From the NCBI RefSeq assembly GCF_902859705.1, contig NZ_CADIJO010000010.1, positions 1-64,000 of the forward strand: a stretch of 64,000 nucleotides of DNA. Direction: 5' to 3'. Of this stretch, positions 10,868-19,796 are shown piece after piece (positions within the stretch are counted from its first letter, which is position 1; every line of letters begins with the position of its first letter). The DNA comes from Achromobacter deleyi. Its GTDB lineage: Bacteria > Pseudomonadota > Gammaproteobacteria > Burkholderiales > Burkholderiaceae_B. A program made the translations under genes and the position numbers. The notes beneath the pieces are model-generated. The model made no database searches and had not been told where the DNA came from. It saw only the letters and a program-made list of their open reading frames with translations.

Positions 10868-11145
10868 CAATGCCGATTCCGGCCGCCCGCGCGGCCTGGA
10901 AATCGGCGACCCCGCACACTCTTGGCCAGCCTCGAACGCAACAGCGCCCCAAACCTCGCACGCCGTAGCCTGGGGTGGGCGGCGCACAGGGGACGCGCGC
11001 CGTCGATGCGCCCGAGGGAATCTGAAGGCAGGCGCCGAAGGCGACAACGAAGATGACGAGAGGGTAGTCCGGAGCGAAGGCTCCGGACCGCAATCGTTGG
11101 CGCGCGTCCCCTGTGCGCCGCCCGCCCCAGGCGACCTACGAAGCC
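10868..11145 (+). repeat. Structured intergenic repeat, copy A
   Basis: This fills most of the 438-base gap between serA and the HD-hydrolase gene. A palindromic box GGCCGCCCGCGCGGCC lies at 10881-10896. The left arm (10964-11001) pairs with the right arm (11099-11140) over 38 bp, with one G/T mismatch and a four-base CGAC bulge (11132-11135) in the right arm. Inside, the head (11002-11098) carries CGATGCG (11004-11010), which pairs with CGCAATCG (11089-11096) with one bulged base. It also has a perfect hairpin GTCCGGAGC-GAAG-GCTCCGGAC (11067-11088). The head recurs in copies B and C; the stem sequence does not. Function unknown. Confidence 0.9.
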
Positions 11146-11169
11146 ACGGCCACCCAACAGCCGCGCGCA

Positions 11170-11769
11170 CTACGGACGATCACCCCCCGCCTGCCCAACA
11201 AAATGCGCCGCCACCCATTTCTCACACACGGCCCACAACGCGGGCGCGCCACGTTCAATCACCGGCCCATAACGCGCCAGCACTTGTTCATAAGACACTC
11301 CGTTCTCCGTCCACGTGCCCCCACCGGTAAACACATTGATCAGCAGCGGTTGAAACCGATCCAACGCCTTCGCGAACTTCGCATCTTCCGACTCGGCCTG
11401 CTCGAACTCCCGCCACAACGCCAGGAACTCATCCCCCTGCGCCCCCGGCAACAACCCGAACAACCGCACCGCCGCCGCGTCCTCCTGCTCCGCCTGCACC
11501 TGCGCCGACGAGCCGCCGTGGATCGGAAAATCACCCACATCGATCTCCACCACATCGTGCAGCAACAGCATCCGCATCACCCGCCCCGTATCCACCGGGC
11601 CACAGGCGTACTCGCTCAGCACCAGCGCATACATCGCCAGATGCCACGAATGTTCCGCCGAATTTTCCTTGCGGCTCGCGTCCAGCAGCGGCGACTGCCG
11701 CACCACCGATTTCAGCCGGTCAATTTCCCGCAGGAAACCCAGTTGCTTCTCCAACGCCGTCAATTCCAT
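11170..11769 (-). CDS. HD-domain hydrolase, YfbR/5'-deoxynucleotidase-like
   Basis: 199 residues from the ATG at 11769 (MELTALEKQLGF), which has GAGGAG six bases upstream; an open extension of 15 codons was rejected for lack of such a site. The HD signature is split as in the YfbR/HDDC2 group: EHSWHLAMYAL near residue 40 and LLLHDVVEIDVGD near 75, giving H, H, HD and D metal ligands. Relatives are metal-dependent 5'-nucleotidases acting on (deoxy)nucleoside monophosphates, but the substrate here is inferred only from the family. The LysR gene lies 14 bases upstream on the same strand. Confidence 0.8.
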   Translation of the reverse strand: MELTALEKQLGFLREIDRLKSVVRQSPLLDASRKENSAEHSWHLAMYALVLSEYACGPVDTGRVMRMLLLHDVVEIDVGDFPIHGGSSAQVQAEQEDAAAVRLFGLLPGAQGDEFLALWREFEQAESEDAKFAKALDRFQPLLINVFTGGGTWTENGVSYEQVLARYGPVIERGAPALWAVCEKWVAAHFVGQAGGDRP

Positions 11770-11783
11770 CCACTTCTCCTCAT

Positions 11784-12647
11784 TCAAGGCGCGGCCGCGG
11801 CCCGCCCCAGGCATTCCGCCATTTTGCCCCCGACGCTGCCGGCATCGAACGGCAAGCGCCCGATGATGCCGATTTCCCGGTAGAACGCCGCCTCGCCCAG
11901 CGACAACAGCCGCAACCCGTCCAGGTTCAAGCCCCGCAGCCGCGGCAACAACCCCACCCCCAGCCCATGCCGCACCATATTGGCGATCGCTTCGATTTCA
12001 TCGAGCTCCACCGCCTCGTGCACCGTGATGCGCTGCTTCTTCAGGAACAGATCCACCACCCGCCCGCCGAACGACGCCCGGTCGTAGCGAATGAACGGTT
12101 GCGTTGCCAGCAGCTCGCGCCACGGCGCCAGCGGCATCGATTCCGGCATGGCCAGCACCACTTCTTCGCGCAGCAGCGGCTGCCAGCCCAACTCCGGCGG
12201 CAACGCGAATGGCGGCCGGATCAGCAGCGCCATGTCGACCTCGCCCGCGTCCACCTGCCCCAAAAGCGACAGCGACACCCCCGGCACGATGCGCACCCGC
12301 ACGTCCGGATAGCCCGCGCGGAACTCCCCCAGCGCCCGCACCAGCAGGTCCTGCTGCACCGACGCAATGGCGCCGATGCGCAGCGACCCGCTGACGTGGC
12401 CCGCGCCCGCCGTGGCCATGCGCTCGGCCATGGCCACCAGTTCCTCGGCCTGCGGCAGCATCTCGCGCCCGTGCGCGTTCAGCGTCGCCGCGCGGGCGCC
12501 GCGGTCGAACAGCGCCACGCCCAGGTATTCCTCCAGGCGCTTGATCTGCGCACTGACGGCCGACTGGGTCAGGCCGAGCTGGGCGCCCGCCCCCGTGAAG
12601 GTGCCGTCCCGCGCCACGGCGATGAAGGTCTTGAATTCTTTGATCAC
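11784..12647 (-). CDS. LysR-family transcriptional regulator
   Basis: 287 residues from a GTG at 12647, giving the usual LysR start a few residues before the helix-turn-helix ([20 protein letters not shown], then [13 protein letters not shown]). The frame stays open upstream but offers only non-ATG codons in AT-rich DNA. The C-terminal effector domain covers about 90-287. It is divergent from a VOC protein gene and pxpBCA across 140 bases of strikingly AT-rich DNA with TCAAT/ATTGA-like half-sites, so it probably controls those genes, as LysR regulators usually do. The HD hydrolase gene follows on its own strand. Confidence 0.85.
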   Translation of the reverse strand: MIKEFKTFIAVARDGTFTGAGAQLGLTQSAVSAQIKRLEEYLGVALFDRGARAATLNAHGREMLPQAEELVAMAERMATAGAGHVSGSLRIGAIASVQQDLLVRALGEFRAGYPDVRVRIVPGVSLSLLGQVDAGEVDMALLIRPPFALPPELGWQPLLREEVVLAMPESMPLAPWRELLATQPFIRYDRASFGGRVVDLFLKKQRITVHEAVELDEIEAIANMVRHGLGVGLLPRLRGLNLDGLRLLSLGEAAFYREIGIIGRLPFDAGSVGGKMAECLGRAAAAP

Positions 12648-12787
12648 AATCAATATTTTCGATGCTAAGACACAAAAAATATCGTTTTTCAATCAAAAAA
12701 ACAATTCATAAACTAGCAATCAGGACACGACCCGATGGTGACGGTCCGCAATCTGATTTACCTTTTCCGCCTTATCCGGAGCTTTTC

Positions 12788-13219
12788 ATGACCGCTCAAA
12801 CCAACTTGCCGCCGTTCCACCTGGCCTTCCCGGTCCGCGACCTGGCCGAAGCCCGCGCCTTCTACGGCGAAAAGCTGGGCTGTCCCGAGGGCCGCAGCTC
12901 GCCCGAATGGATCGACTTCAACTTCTACGGCCACCAGATCGTCGCCCACCTGGCCCCCAGCGAGTGCGGCCACAAGGCCACCAGCGCCGTCGATTCGCAT
13001 AATGTGCCCGTGCGCCATTTCGGCGCCGTGCTTTCCATGGAACAATGGGAAGCCATGGCCAAGCGCCTGACCGATGCCGGCACCGAGTTCGTCATCGAGC
13101 CCTACATCCGCTTCAAGGGCGAAGTCGGCGAACAGGCCACCATGTTCTTCCTGGATCCGTCGGGCAACGCGCTGGAATTCAAGGCGTTCAAGAACATGGA
13201 TTCGTTGTTCGCCAAGTAA
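12788..13219 (+). CDS. VOC-family (glyoxalase/dioxygenase-fold) protein
   Basis: 143 residues from an ATG at 12788 preceded by CCGGAG. It shows the two beta-alpha-beta-beta-beta units of the vicinal-oxygen-chelate fold: [20 protein letters not shown] at the N-terminus and [14 protein letters not shown] at the C-terminus, with metal-type residues H, H and E (in ALEF). The family includes glyoxalases, dioxygenases and resistance proteins, and the sequence does not tell which. It is the first gene of the unit with pxpB (18 bases downstream), suggesting a role linked to 5-oxoproline or a related lactam. Confidence 0.8.
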   Translation: MTAQTNLPPFHLAFPVRDLAEARAFYGEKLGCPEGRSSPEWIDFNFYGHQIVAHLAPSECGHKATSAVDSHNVPVRHFGAVLSMEQWEAMAKRLTDAGTEFVIEPYIRFKGEVGEQATMFFLDPSGNALEFKAFKNMDSLFAK

Positions 13220-13237
13220 TCCGTCTCTACAGGTTTC

Positions 13238-13978
13238 GTGCCGTTGAACGCAATATCAGACCCACCTTCTTCGGCCGAAACCCCCTGGCGCATCCAGCCC
13301 CAGGGAGACCGCTGCCTGATCGTCTCGTTCGGCGATCAGATCGACGCCGCTGTCGGACGCACCTGTCTGGCCGCGGCGCGCAAGCTGCGCGATGCCGGCC
13401 TGCCGGGCGTGACCGACGTCGTGCCCTCGTTCGTGGCGGTGGCAGTCCACTACCGCCCCGACGGCCTGGGCAACGGCCCCACCTACGCCAGCCTGGCCGA
13501 CCGCATTGAAACCCTGTTGGCCGAAGGCATTGCCGCCGACGCCGCCGCCGGCCGCGACGTCGACGTGCCTGTCTGCTACGGCGGCGAACATGGCCCCGAC
13601 CTGCTCGAGGTGGCCACCGCCGCTGGCCTGACGCCCGACGAGGTCATCGCGCTGCACAGCGGGCCGCGCAGCATGGTGTTCATGCTGGGCTTTGCGCCCG
13701 GCCATGCCTACCTGGGCGTCCACGACGAAAAACTGAACCTGCCGCGGCGCGCCTCGCCACGCACCGCCGTACCCCCTGGCGCCGTGGCCATCGCCAACCG
13801 CCAGACCGTCATCTACCCCAACCGCCTGCCCGGCGGCTGGCACATCATCGGCACCACGCCGCTGACCATGTTCGACCCCGCGCGCGAACCGGCTGCGCTG
13901 CTGCAACCCGGCGACTCGGTCCGCTTCGTGCCCATCACCCCCGAAGAATTCGACCGTCTGCGCGAGGCCCGGCCGTGA
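13238..13978 (+). CDS. pxpB: 5-oxoprolinase subunit PxpB (KipI family)
   Basis: 246 residues from a GTG at 13238. Family motifs are GDRCLIVSFGDQID near residue 23, the GFAPGHAYLG block near 150, the loop LNLPRRASPRTAVPPGAVAI, and GGWHIIGTTP. With PxpC and PxpA it forms the ATP-dependent prokaryotic enzyme that opens 5-oxoproline (pyroglutamate) to glutamate; it is also related to the Bacillus KipI kinase inhibitor. The stop codon overlaps the pxpC start (GTGA), so the subunits are translated together. Confidence 0.92.
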   Translation: MPLNAISDPPSSAETPWRIQPQGDRCLIVSFGDQIDAAVGRTCLAAARKLRDAGLPGVTDVVPSFVAVAVHYRPDGLGNGPTYASLADRIETLLAEGIAADAAAGRDVDVPVCYGGEHGPDLLEVATAAGLTPDEVIALHSGPRSMVFMLGFAPGHAYLGVHDEKLNLPRRASPRTAVPPGAVAIANRQTVIYPNRLPGGWHIIGTTPLTMFDPAREPAALLQPGDSVRFVPITPEEFDRLREARP

Positions 13979-14973
13979 GCATCACCGTCATCAAGCCGGG
14001 CATGCTGTCCAGTTTCCAGAACCGCGGCCGCGACGGCTACCAGCACCAGGGCATTCCCGCTGCCGGCGCCATGGATGAACGCGCCCACCGCCTGGCCAAT
14101 GCACTGGCCGGCAACACCGGCGACCCGGCCACGCTCGAAATGACCCTGACCGGCCCCACGCTGCGCTTTGATGCGTCAGCCTGCTTCGCGCTGGCGGGCG
14201 CCGACCTGGGCGCCACGCTCAACGGCCAGGACATCCCCTTGCACCGCCCGCTGGTGGCACGCGCCGGCGATACGCTGGCGTTCGGCGCCCGGCCCGCCAA
14301 CGGCGTGCGCGGCTACCTGGCGGTGCATGGCGGTTTTGCGCTGCCGTCCGTGATGGGCAGCGAAACCACCTACCTGCGCAGCGGCTTCGGCGGCTTCGAA
14401 GGCCGCGCGCTGGCCAAGGGCGACCAGGTCGGCCTGCGCCAGGCGCTGGGCCATTCCGATCTGGACGCCCTGCAGAAAGCGCTGTGGGACATCCGCATCT
14501 ACCTGCCCGGCGCGCTGGGCCACAAGCAACGCGACGCCATCCGCTTCCTGCCCGGCCTGCAATGGGAAGAATTCTCGGAAGCCACCCGCCATGCCTTCGG
14601 CGGCTCGGAATTTCGCATCAGTCCGCAATCGGACCGCATGGGGTACCGGTTGCTGGGGCCTGCGCTGTCCATGAGCCAGCCGCGCCAGATGCTGTCGGAA
14701 GCCGCCTGCTTCGGTACCGTGCAGGTGCCGTCCGGCGGCGAAGCCATCATCCTCATGGCCGACCGCCAGACCACCGGCGGCTACCCCAAGATCGCGCAGA
14801 TCGCCACCGTCGACCTGCCGCTGCTGGCCCAATACGCGCCGGGACGCACGCTGCGCTTTGCGCGTATCGAACTGGACGAGGCCCAGCGCCTGGACGGCGA
14901 ACGCGAACGCGCCTTTACCCAATTGCTGGACACGCTGGCGCCGCTGCGCGCATTGCTGACACAAGGACACTGA
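13975..14973 (+). CDS. pxpC: 5-oxoprolinase subunit PxpC (KipA / biotin-carboxyltransferase-like)
   Basis: 332 residues from a GTG overlapping the pxpB stop by four bases. Typical blocks are PGMLSSFQNRGRDGYQHQG, IPAAGAMDERAHRLAN, the mid-protein RISPQSDRMGYRLLGP, and GGEAIILMADRQTTGGYPKI near the C-terminus. It is the allophanate-hydrolase subunit 2-like partner of PxpB in 5-oxoproline hydrolysis. pxpA begins one base after its stop codon. Confidence 0.92.
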   Translation: MSITVIKPGMLSSFQNRGRDGYQHQGIPAAGAMDERAHRLANALAGNTGDPATLEMTLTGPTLRFDASACFALAGADLGATLNGQDIPLHRPLVARAGDTLAFGARPANGVRGYLAVHGGFALPSVMGSETTYLRSGFGGFEGRALAKGDQVGLRQALGHSDLDALQKALWDIRIYLPGALGHKQRDAIRFLPGLQWEEFSEATRHAFGGSEFRISPQSDRMGYRLLGPALSMSQPRQMLSEAACFGTVQVPSGGEAIILMADRQTTGGYPKIAQIATVDLPLLAQYAPGRTLRFARIELDEAQRLDGERERAFTQLLDTLAPLRALLTQGH

Positions 14974-14974
14974 C

Positions 14975-15742
14975 ATGAGCCAAAGCATCGACCTGAACTG
15001 CGACATGGGCGAAAGCTACGGCGCCTGGACCATGGGCAACGATGCCGCGGTGCTGGCGTTCGTCAGCTCGGCCAACATCGCCTGCGGCTTCCATGGCGGC
15101 GACCCCGCCACCCTGCGCAAGACCGTGGCCGCCGCGCTGGCCCAGGGCGTGGCGCTGGGCGCGCACCCCAGCCTGCAGGACCTGGCCGGTTTCGGCCGCC
15201 GCGCCATTCCCACCACACCCGAAGAAGCCTACGACATCGTCGTCTACCAGATCGGCGCGCTGGCCGGCGTGGCCGCTTCGCAGGGCGCGCGGCTGCATCA
15301 CGTCAAGGCGCATGGCGCGCTGTACAACATGGCCGCGAAAGACGCCGGCCTGGCGCGCGCCATCTGCCAGGCCGTGAAAGACGTGGATGCCTCGCTGGTG
15401 CTGTATGGCCTGGCGGGCAGCAAGCTGATCGATGCCGCCCGCGACATCGGCCTGGCCGCGGCCAGCGAAGTCTTTGCCGACCGGTCCTACCAGGACGACG
15501 GCTCGCTCACCCCGCGCACCCGCGCGGGCGCCATGATCGAAGACGTGGACCAGGCGGTTGCGCAGGTGCTGCGCATGGCCCGCGAAGGCCTGGTGCGCTC
15601 GGTCGACGGCAAGGACGTGCCGGTGCAGGCCGACACGCTCTGTATCCATGGCGACCAGCCCAACGCGCTGGTGTTCGCGCGCGCCATCCGCGACGCGCTG
15701 CAACAGGCAGGCATCGCGGTGCGCACGCCGCAGGCGCGCTGA
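14975..15742 (+). CDS. pxpA: 5-oxoprolinase subunit PxpA (LamB/YcsF family)
   Basis: 255 residues, the normal YcsF length. It starts MSQSIDLNCDMGESYGAW, with an AAGGA ribosome site. Other signatures are NIACGFHGGDP, ALGAHPSLQDLAGFGRR, VKAHGALYN and CIHGDQPNAL. It supplies the glycoside-hydrolase/deacetylase-like subunit of 5-oxoprolinase. The operon order here is pxpB-pxpC-pxpA. A GntR gene converges from the other side 28 bases later, with no obvious hairpin between them. Confidence 0.95.
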   Translation: MSQSIDLNCDMGESYGAWTMGNDAAVLAFVSSANIACGFHGGDPATLRKTVAAALAQGVALGAHPSLQDLAGFGRRAIPTTPEEAYDIVVYQIGALAGVAASQGARLHHVKAHGALYNMAAKDAGLARAICQAVKDVDASLVLYGLAGSKLIDAARDIGLAAASEVFADRSYQDDGSLTPRTRAGAMIEDVDQAVAQVLRMAREGLVRSVDGKDVPVQADTLCIHGDQPNALVFARAIRDALQQAGIAVRTPQAR

Positions 15743-15770
15743 CGGGTATCGACGTGAAAAAGGCCGCGCG

Positions 15771-16472
15771 CTAGCCGCGGCCGAAACGCGGCGCCGGCTC
15801 TTCGGCGTCCTGCAGCGAGGCCTCGTGGTAGGCCCGCAAAATGCCCGGCAGCACATCCAGCACGTAGCTGCGCGTCAGTTCGGCCGCGCGATCGAAATCG
15901 CGGCTGGCCATGGCCTGCGTGATGCCCTGGGTGTAGGTCTGCAGGTTGTTCGAGTCCATCGTCTCTTTGGCCAGCAGATAGCGCAGCGGCTCGACCTGCT
16001 CGTACAGCTTGGTCAGCACGCCCACCAGCGGCGCGTTGCCCGTGAAGCGGGCGCCGGCCAGGTAGAACTCGCGCAGCGCCGCGATGTAGGCGCGCACGTC
16101 GCGCTTGGCCATGGCCGCGGCGATGGCATCGTCGTAGGTGCGCAGTTCAGCCACCAGCGGCGACACGTCGTCCATCTCGGCGACCTGGCGGATACAGTAG
16201 GCCTCCAGCTCCGCGCGCAGCTTGTACAGGTGGCGGATCTGGGTTTCCGAATACAGGGTGGCCCTGAAACCTTTGCGTTGGACATGCGTCACCAGGCCGC
16301 TCAATTCCAGCAACCGCAGCGCTTCCCGGATGGGACTGCGGCTGGTGCCGAAACGCTGCTCCAGTTCCTGTTCCCGCAACGGCTGCCCGGGCCTGATAGT
16401 GCCATCCACTATCAACTCACGAATCTGTTCCTGTAGGAAATACGGAATCGTGGCGGGCGCTTTGACGTCCAA
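15771..16472 (-). CDS. GntR-family regulator with FCD (FadR-type) domain
   Basis: 233 residues from a TTG at 16472, chosen because AGGGGAG lies five bases before it; the frame is open for 40 more codons without such a site. The N-terminal winged helix reads LREQELEQRFGTSRSPIREAL with LRLLELSGLVTH after it. The C-terminal all-helical FCD domain (about 95-220) carries the ligand site, expected to bind a metal and a carboxylic acid. It converges on pxpA but need not regulate it; no target is evident. Confidence 0.85.
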   Translation of the reverse strand: MDVKAPATIPYFLQEQIRELIVDGTIRPGQPLREQELEQRFGTSRSPIREALRLLELSGLVTHVQRKGFRATLYSETQIRHLYKLRAELEAYCIRQVAEMDDVSPLVAELRTYDDAIAAAMAKRDVRAYIAALREFYLAGARFTGNAPLVGVLTKLYEQVEPLRYLLAKETMDSNNLQTYTQGITQAMASRDFDRAAELTRSYVLDVLPGILRAYHEASLQDAEEPAPRFGRG

Positions 16473-16660
16473 TCGGCTCCCCTTGTACTGCGTGATGCAA
16501 GTATTGCGACACCGAGAAGATACTAGAAATCTATTGAAACACAAATAAGAAAATTGTTGCAGCAGTTCGTGTGTGAGCCCGCTGATGGCCACGGGCGTGG
16601 CAGGTGAACTGTGGCAGTTGGCGAGTCAGGCATCAGGCCAGCAGACGTCGCCTGACCGCA

Positions 16661-17299
16661 TCAATCCCAGTCGTCGCGGTAGACGAACTTGGGCATTTGC
16701 CAGTTGAAGCGCAGGGCCAGCAGGCGCAAGGCCAGGCCGGCGGCCAGGGCGATGGGCACGGCGGCGTTGGCGGACAGCCCCAGGGCCTGGCTGCCCAGGT
16801 ACAGCGCCCCGGTCACCACCGACACGCTGGCATAGAGCTCTTTGCGAAACAGCAGCGGCACCTCGTTGCAGAGCACGTCGCGCAGCACCCCGCCGGCGCA
16901 GCCGGTGATCATGCCGCTGATCAGCACCACCGTGATCGGCAGCTGCATCAGTTGCGCCACCTGGCAGCCGATGACGGTGAACGCCACCAGGCCCAGGGCA
17001 TCGGCCAGCAGGAACAGGCTGCGCAACCGTCGCATGATCGGTGCGATCAGGGCCGTGAGCAGCGCCGCGCCCGCCGTCATCCACAGGTATTCCGGATGCA
17101 CCACCCAGGTCAGCGGGTAATGGCCCAGCAGCACATCGCGCAGCGAGCCGCCGCCCAGCGCGGTGACGCAGGCGATGATGCACACGCCCATCCAGTCCAT
17201 GTCGCGCCGGCCGGCCGAGAGCGCCGCGGTCATGGCTTCGGCCACGATGGCGACCAGGTAAAGCGTGTGCAGCAGGGTGGGAGAAAGATCGGGGAACAT
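16661..17299 (-). CDS. TRIC-family (UPF0126) membrane channel protein
   Basis: 212 residues from the ATG at 17299 (MFPDLSPTLLHTLYLVAI). About seven hydrophobic segments are visible, with the family's internal repeat signature: GGGSLRDVLLGHYPL in the first half and GGVLRDVLCNEVPLLF in the second, each with the conserved Gly-Gly and Arg-Asp. Bacterial members are homologues of trimeric intracellular cation channels, and their physiological role is not settled. The longer open frame (to 17407) reads through GC-rich DNA without a hydrophobic start and was not used. It is divergent from the stress-protein gene. Confidence 0.85.
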   Translation of the reverse strand: MFPDLSPTLLHTLYLVAIVAEAMTAALSAGRRDMDWMGVCIIACVTALGGGSLRDVLLGHYPLTWVVHPEYLWMTAGAALLTALIAPIMRRLRSLFLLADALGLVAFTVIGCQVAQLMQLPITVVLISGMITGCAGGVLRDVLCNEVPLLFRKELYASVSVVTGALYLGSQALGLSANAAVPIALAAGLALRLLALRFNWQMPKFVYRDDWD

Positions 17300-17549
17300 G
17301 GATCGGGCAAGCGTGAAAAAGGCGCCACCGGGGTCGGACCCCACGGCGGGCGGCAGGCCCCCATTGTATTGACACCTCGCAATGGCGTTGCCGCCGGCCC
17401 CCGCCATCCCTTACGCTGAAAGCCCGTTGATATCGGTCAAGCCCCTGTTCGCGCCGCGGCCGGACAATGGGGTATGCCCGCCAAGGGCGCCATCGGCCGG
17501 ACGGAGGCTGGCGGGAGCCACCGGCCCGGTCCTACCTCGGGAGAAACGT

Positions 17550-18419
17550 ATGTCTGAACAACCAGGCCCCATCCTTCTGGCCACGGACCTGAGCGCGCGG
17601 GGCGACCGCGCGCTGGACCGGGCGCTGCAACTGGCCAAGGAACGCAATACCAAGCTGGTCGTGCTGCACGTCATGGAAACCCATTCCGTGCCGGCGCGCT
17701 TGACCACGCCGGTCTGGCGCCGGCTGTCGACCGACCACAAGGCCCTGGCCGAGCGCGAGCTGGCCGAAGACCTGGCCGACGCCGGGATTCCCACCGAGGT
17801 CGTGGTGGCCACCGGCGACCCACTGGTGCGCATCATGGAAACCGCCGACAGCTTCGGCTGCTCGCTGATCGTCACCGGCATTGCCCGCGACGAAACGCTG
17901 GGCCGGCTGTTGTTGGGCACCACGGTGGAAAAGCTGGCGCGCCAGGCCCGCCAGCCGGTGCTGGTGGTCAAGACGCGCCCGCGCAAGCCCTACCACGACG
18001 TGCTGGTCGCCACCGACTTTTCGCCGGGCTCGCGCCAGGCGCTGCGCGCCGCGCTGCACCTGGTGCCCGACGCCAGCCTGACGCTGTTCCACGCCTACGA
18101 CGTGCCCTTCCAGGGCAAGAATGTGCCGGATGACGCCGTGACGCGCAGCTTCTACAAGGCGGCCGAGCAAAGCGCGCGCGAGTTCATCGCCGAAACGGCG
18201 GAACTGGCGGACGTGGCGGCGCCCAAGGTGGTGCTGGAATGCGGCCAGCCGGAAACCGTGCTGTCGGAATACTCGTTCAACCACCGGTCCGACCTGGTGG
18301 TGACGGGCACCCACGGCCGCACCGGCCTCTTGCGCACCGCCATCGGCAGCGTCGCCGAACGGCTGCTGGAAGCCCTGCCCAGCGACGTGCTGATCGTGCG
18401 GCTGACCGGCGACGAATAA
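17550..18419 (+). CDS. Tandem universal stress protein (UspA family)
   Basis: 289 residues from an ATG at 17550 after a GGGAGAAA site. Two Usp domains are fused: residues 5-142 (ILLATDLSARGDRALDRAL ... QPVLVVKT) and 150-287 (VLVATDFSPGSRQALRAAL ... SDVLIVRL). The second keeps the ATP-binding motif G-2X-G-9X-GS (GTHGRTGLLRTAIGS). In the first the second glycine is replaced (GIARDET), so only the C-terminal half is likely to bind ATP. Cytoplasmic stress protein; its precise role is unknown. AmpG converges 23 bases downstream. Confidence 0.88.
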   Translation: MSEQPGPILLATDLSARGDRALDRALQLAKERNTKLVVLHVMETHSVPARLTTPVWRRLSTDHKALAERELAEDLADAGIPTEVVVATGDPLVRIMETADSFGCSLIVTGIARDETLGRLLLGTTVEKLARQARQPVLVVKTRPRKPYHDVLVATDFSPGSRQALRAALHLVPDASLTLFHAYDVPFQGKNVPDDAVTRSFYKAAEQSAREFIAETAELADVAAPKVVLECGQPETVLSEYSFNHRSDLVVTGTHGRTGLLRTAIGSVAERLLEALPSDVLIVRLTGDE

Positions 18420-18442
18420 GCGATCGCCCGCAACGCGGGGAC

Positions 18443-19726
18443 TCAGGCTTCGTCGCCGTTCTGGATCATGGCCTCGATGCGGCTGCGCAGCATGCGCAGC
18501 AGCACCAGGCCGGGCAGCGCAATGACGACCGTCACCAGGAAGAACCCTGGCCAGCCCAGGTGTTCGACCAGGGGCGGCGTCAGCGGTCCGGCCAGGTAGG
18601 TGCGGCCCACGGCCGACAGCGCCGACAAGAGCGCGAACTGCGTGGCCGAAAAGCGCTGGCGGCACAGGGCCATCAGCAGGCCCACGAACGAGGCCGTGCC
18701 CAGCCCACCGCACAGGTTTTCAAGACCGACGGCGCTGGCCATCAGCCAGATGCTCTTGGGGCTGACGGCAATGAGCCAATAGCCCAGGTTGGACACCGCC
18801 TGCAGCAGGCCGAACACCATCAGCGACCGGTACAGCGTCCAGCGCGACATGATGAAGCCGCCGGCCAGCGCGCCGACGATGGTGGCGGCCATGCCCATGA
18901 CTTTGTTGACCGCGCCGACTTCGGTAGGCGTGTAGCCCGCGCCGCGGATCAGGAAGGTGGTGGACAGCGCGCCGGCAAAGGCGTCGCCCAGCTTGTACAG
19001 CACGATCAGCAGCAGCACCAGCAAGGCGCCGCGGCGGGTGAAGAATTCCTGCAATGGCGCCGCCACGGCTTCGCCCAGGCTGCGCGGGGCCACGGCCACG
19101 CGTTCCGGTTCAGGCGCCCACAGCGTGGCCAGCGCGCACAGCAGCATCAGGCCGCCCATCACCACGTAGGTATTGCCCCAGCCGATCCATTGGTCGGCCA
19201 TGATCAACGCCAACCCGCCCGAGACGATCATGGCCAGGCGGTAGCCCATGACCTTGATGGCCGCGCCCGCGCCGCGCTCTTCCTTGCGCAGCACGTCGGT
19301 GCAATAGGCGTCGAAAGCGATGTCCTGGGTGGCGGACAGGAAAGCCACCAACACCGCCAGCAGCGCCAGCGTCTGCAAGGCCGACGACGGCGACAGCGTG
19401 CCCATCAGCATGATGGCCAGGCCCAGCAGGACTTGCGTGACCAGCATCCAGCCGCGACGCCGGCCCAGCAGCGGCGGCACGTAGCGGTCGACCAGCGGGG
19501 CCCACAGGAATTTCAGGGTGTAGGCGGTGCCTACCAGGGTAAGGAAACCGATCTGCTGCAACGGCACGCCGGCCACAGTGGCCCAGGCCTGCAAGGTGCC
19601 GCTGGTCAGGGCCAGCGGCAATCCGCTGGCAAACCCCAGGACCAGCAGGGGTGCGACGCGGGGGCTGGTGTAGACGTTGGATACAGCGGTAATGACGGTC
19701 TCCTGGAACGGGCCGGCGCGGCGCAC
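18443..19726 (-). CDS. ampG: AmpG-like muropeptide permease (MFS)
   Basis: 427 residues with about twelve hydrophobic segments, a normal AmpG size. Family features are LLVLGFASGLPLALTSGTLQAWA at the first helix, the loop KFLWAPLVDRYVPPLLGRRR, and ATQDIAFDAYCTDVL. AmpG imports anhydromuropeptides from the periplasm for peptidoglycan recycling and thereby influences AmpC induction. The start is uncertain: a GTG at 19726 was used because no nearby ATG exists in frame. It lies 70 bases after metW on the same strand, an arrangement known from related bacteria, and probably shares its transcript. Confidence 0.88.
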   Translation of the reverse strand: MRRAGPFQETVITAVSNVYTSPRVAPLLVLGFASGLPLALTSGTLQAWATVAGVPLQQIGFLTLVGTAYTLKFLWAPLVDRYVPPLLGRRRGWMLVTQVLLGLAIMLMGTLSPSSALQTLALLAVLVAFLSATQDIAFDAYCTDVLRKEERGAGAAIKVMGYRLAMIVSGGLALIMADQWIGWGNTYVVMGGLMLLCALATLWAPEPERVAVAPRSLGEAVAAPLQEFFTRRGALLVLLLIVLYKLGDAFAGALSTTFLIRGAGYTPTEVGAVNKVMGMAATIVGALAGGFIMSRWTLYRSLMVFGLLQAVSNLGYWLIAVSPKSIWLMASAVGLENLCGGLGTASFVGLLMALCRQRFSATQFALLSALSAVGRTYLAGPLTPPLVEHLGWPGFFLVTVVIALPGLVLLRMLRSRIEAMIQNGDEA

Positions 19727-19796
19727 AGGCGTGCGCCACGGGCTTGCGGCATTTTAGGCGCGGATCGCCCGGGCCGTCAGCCGCCGTTGCAGAAAG

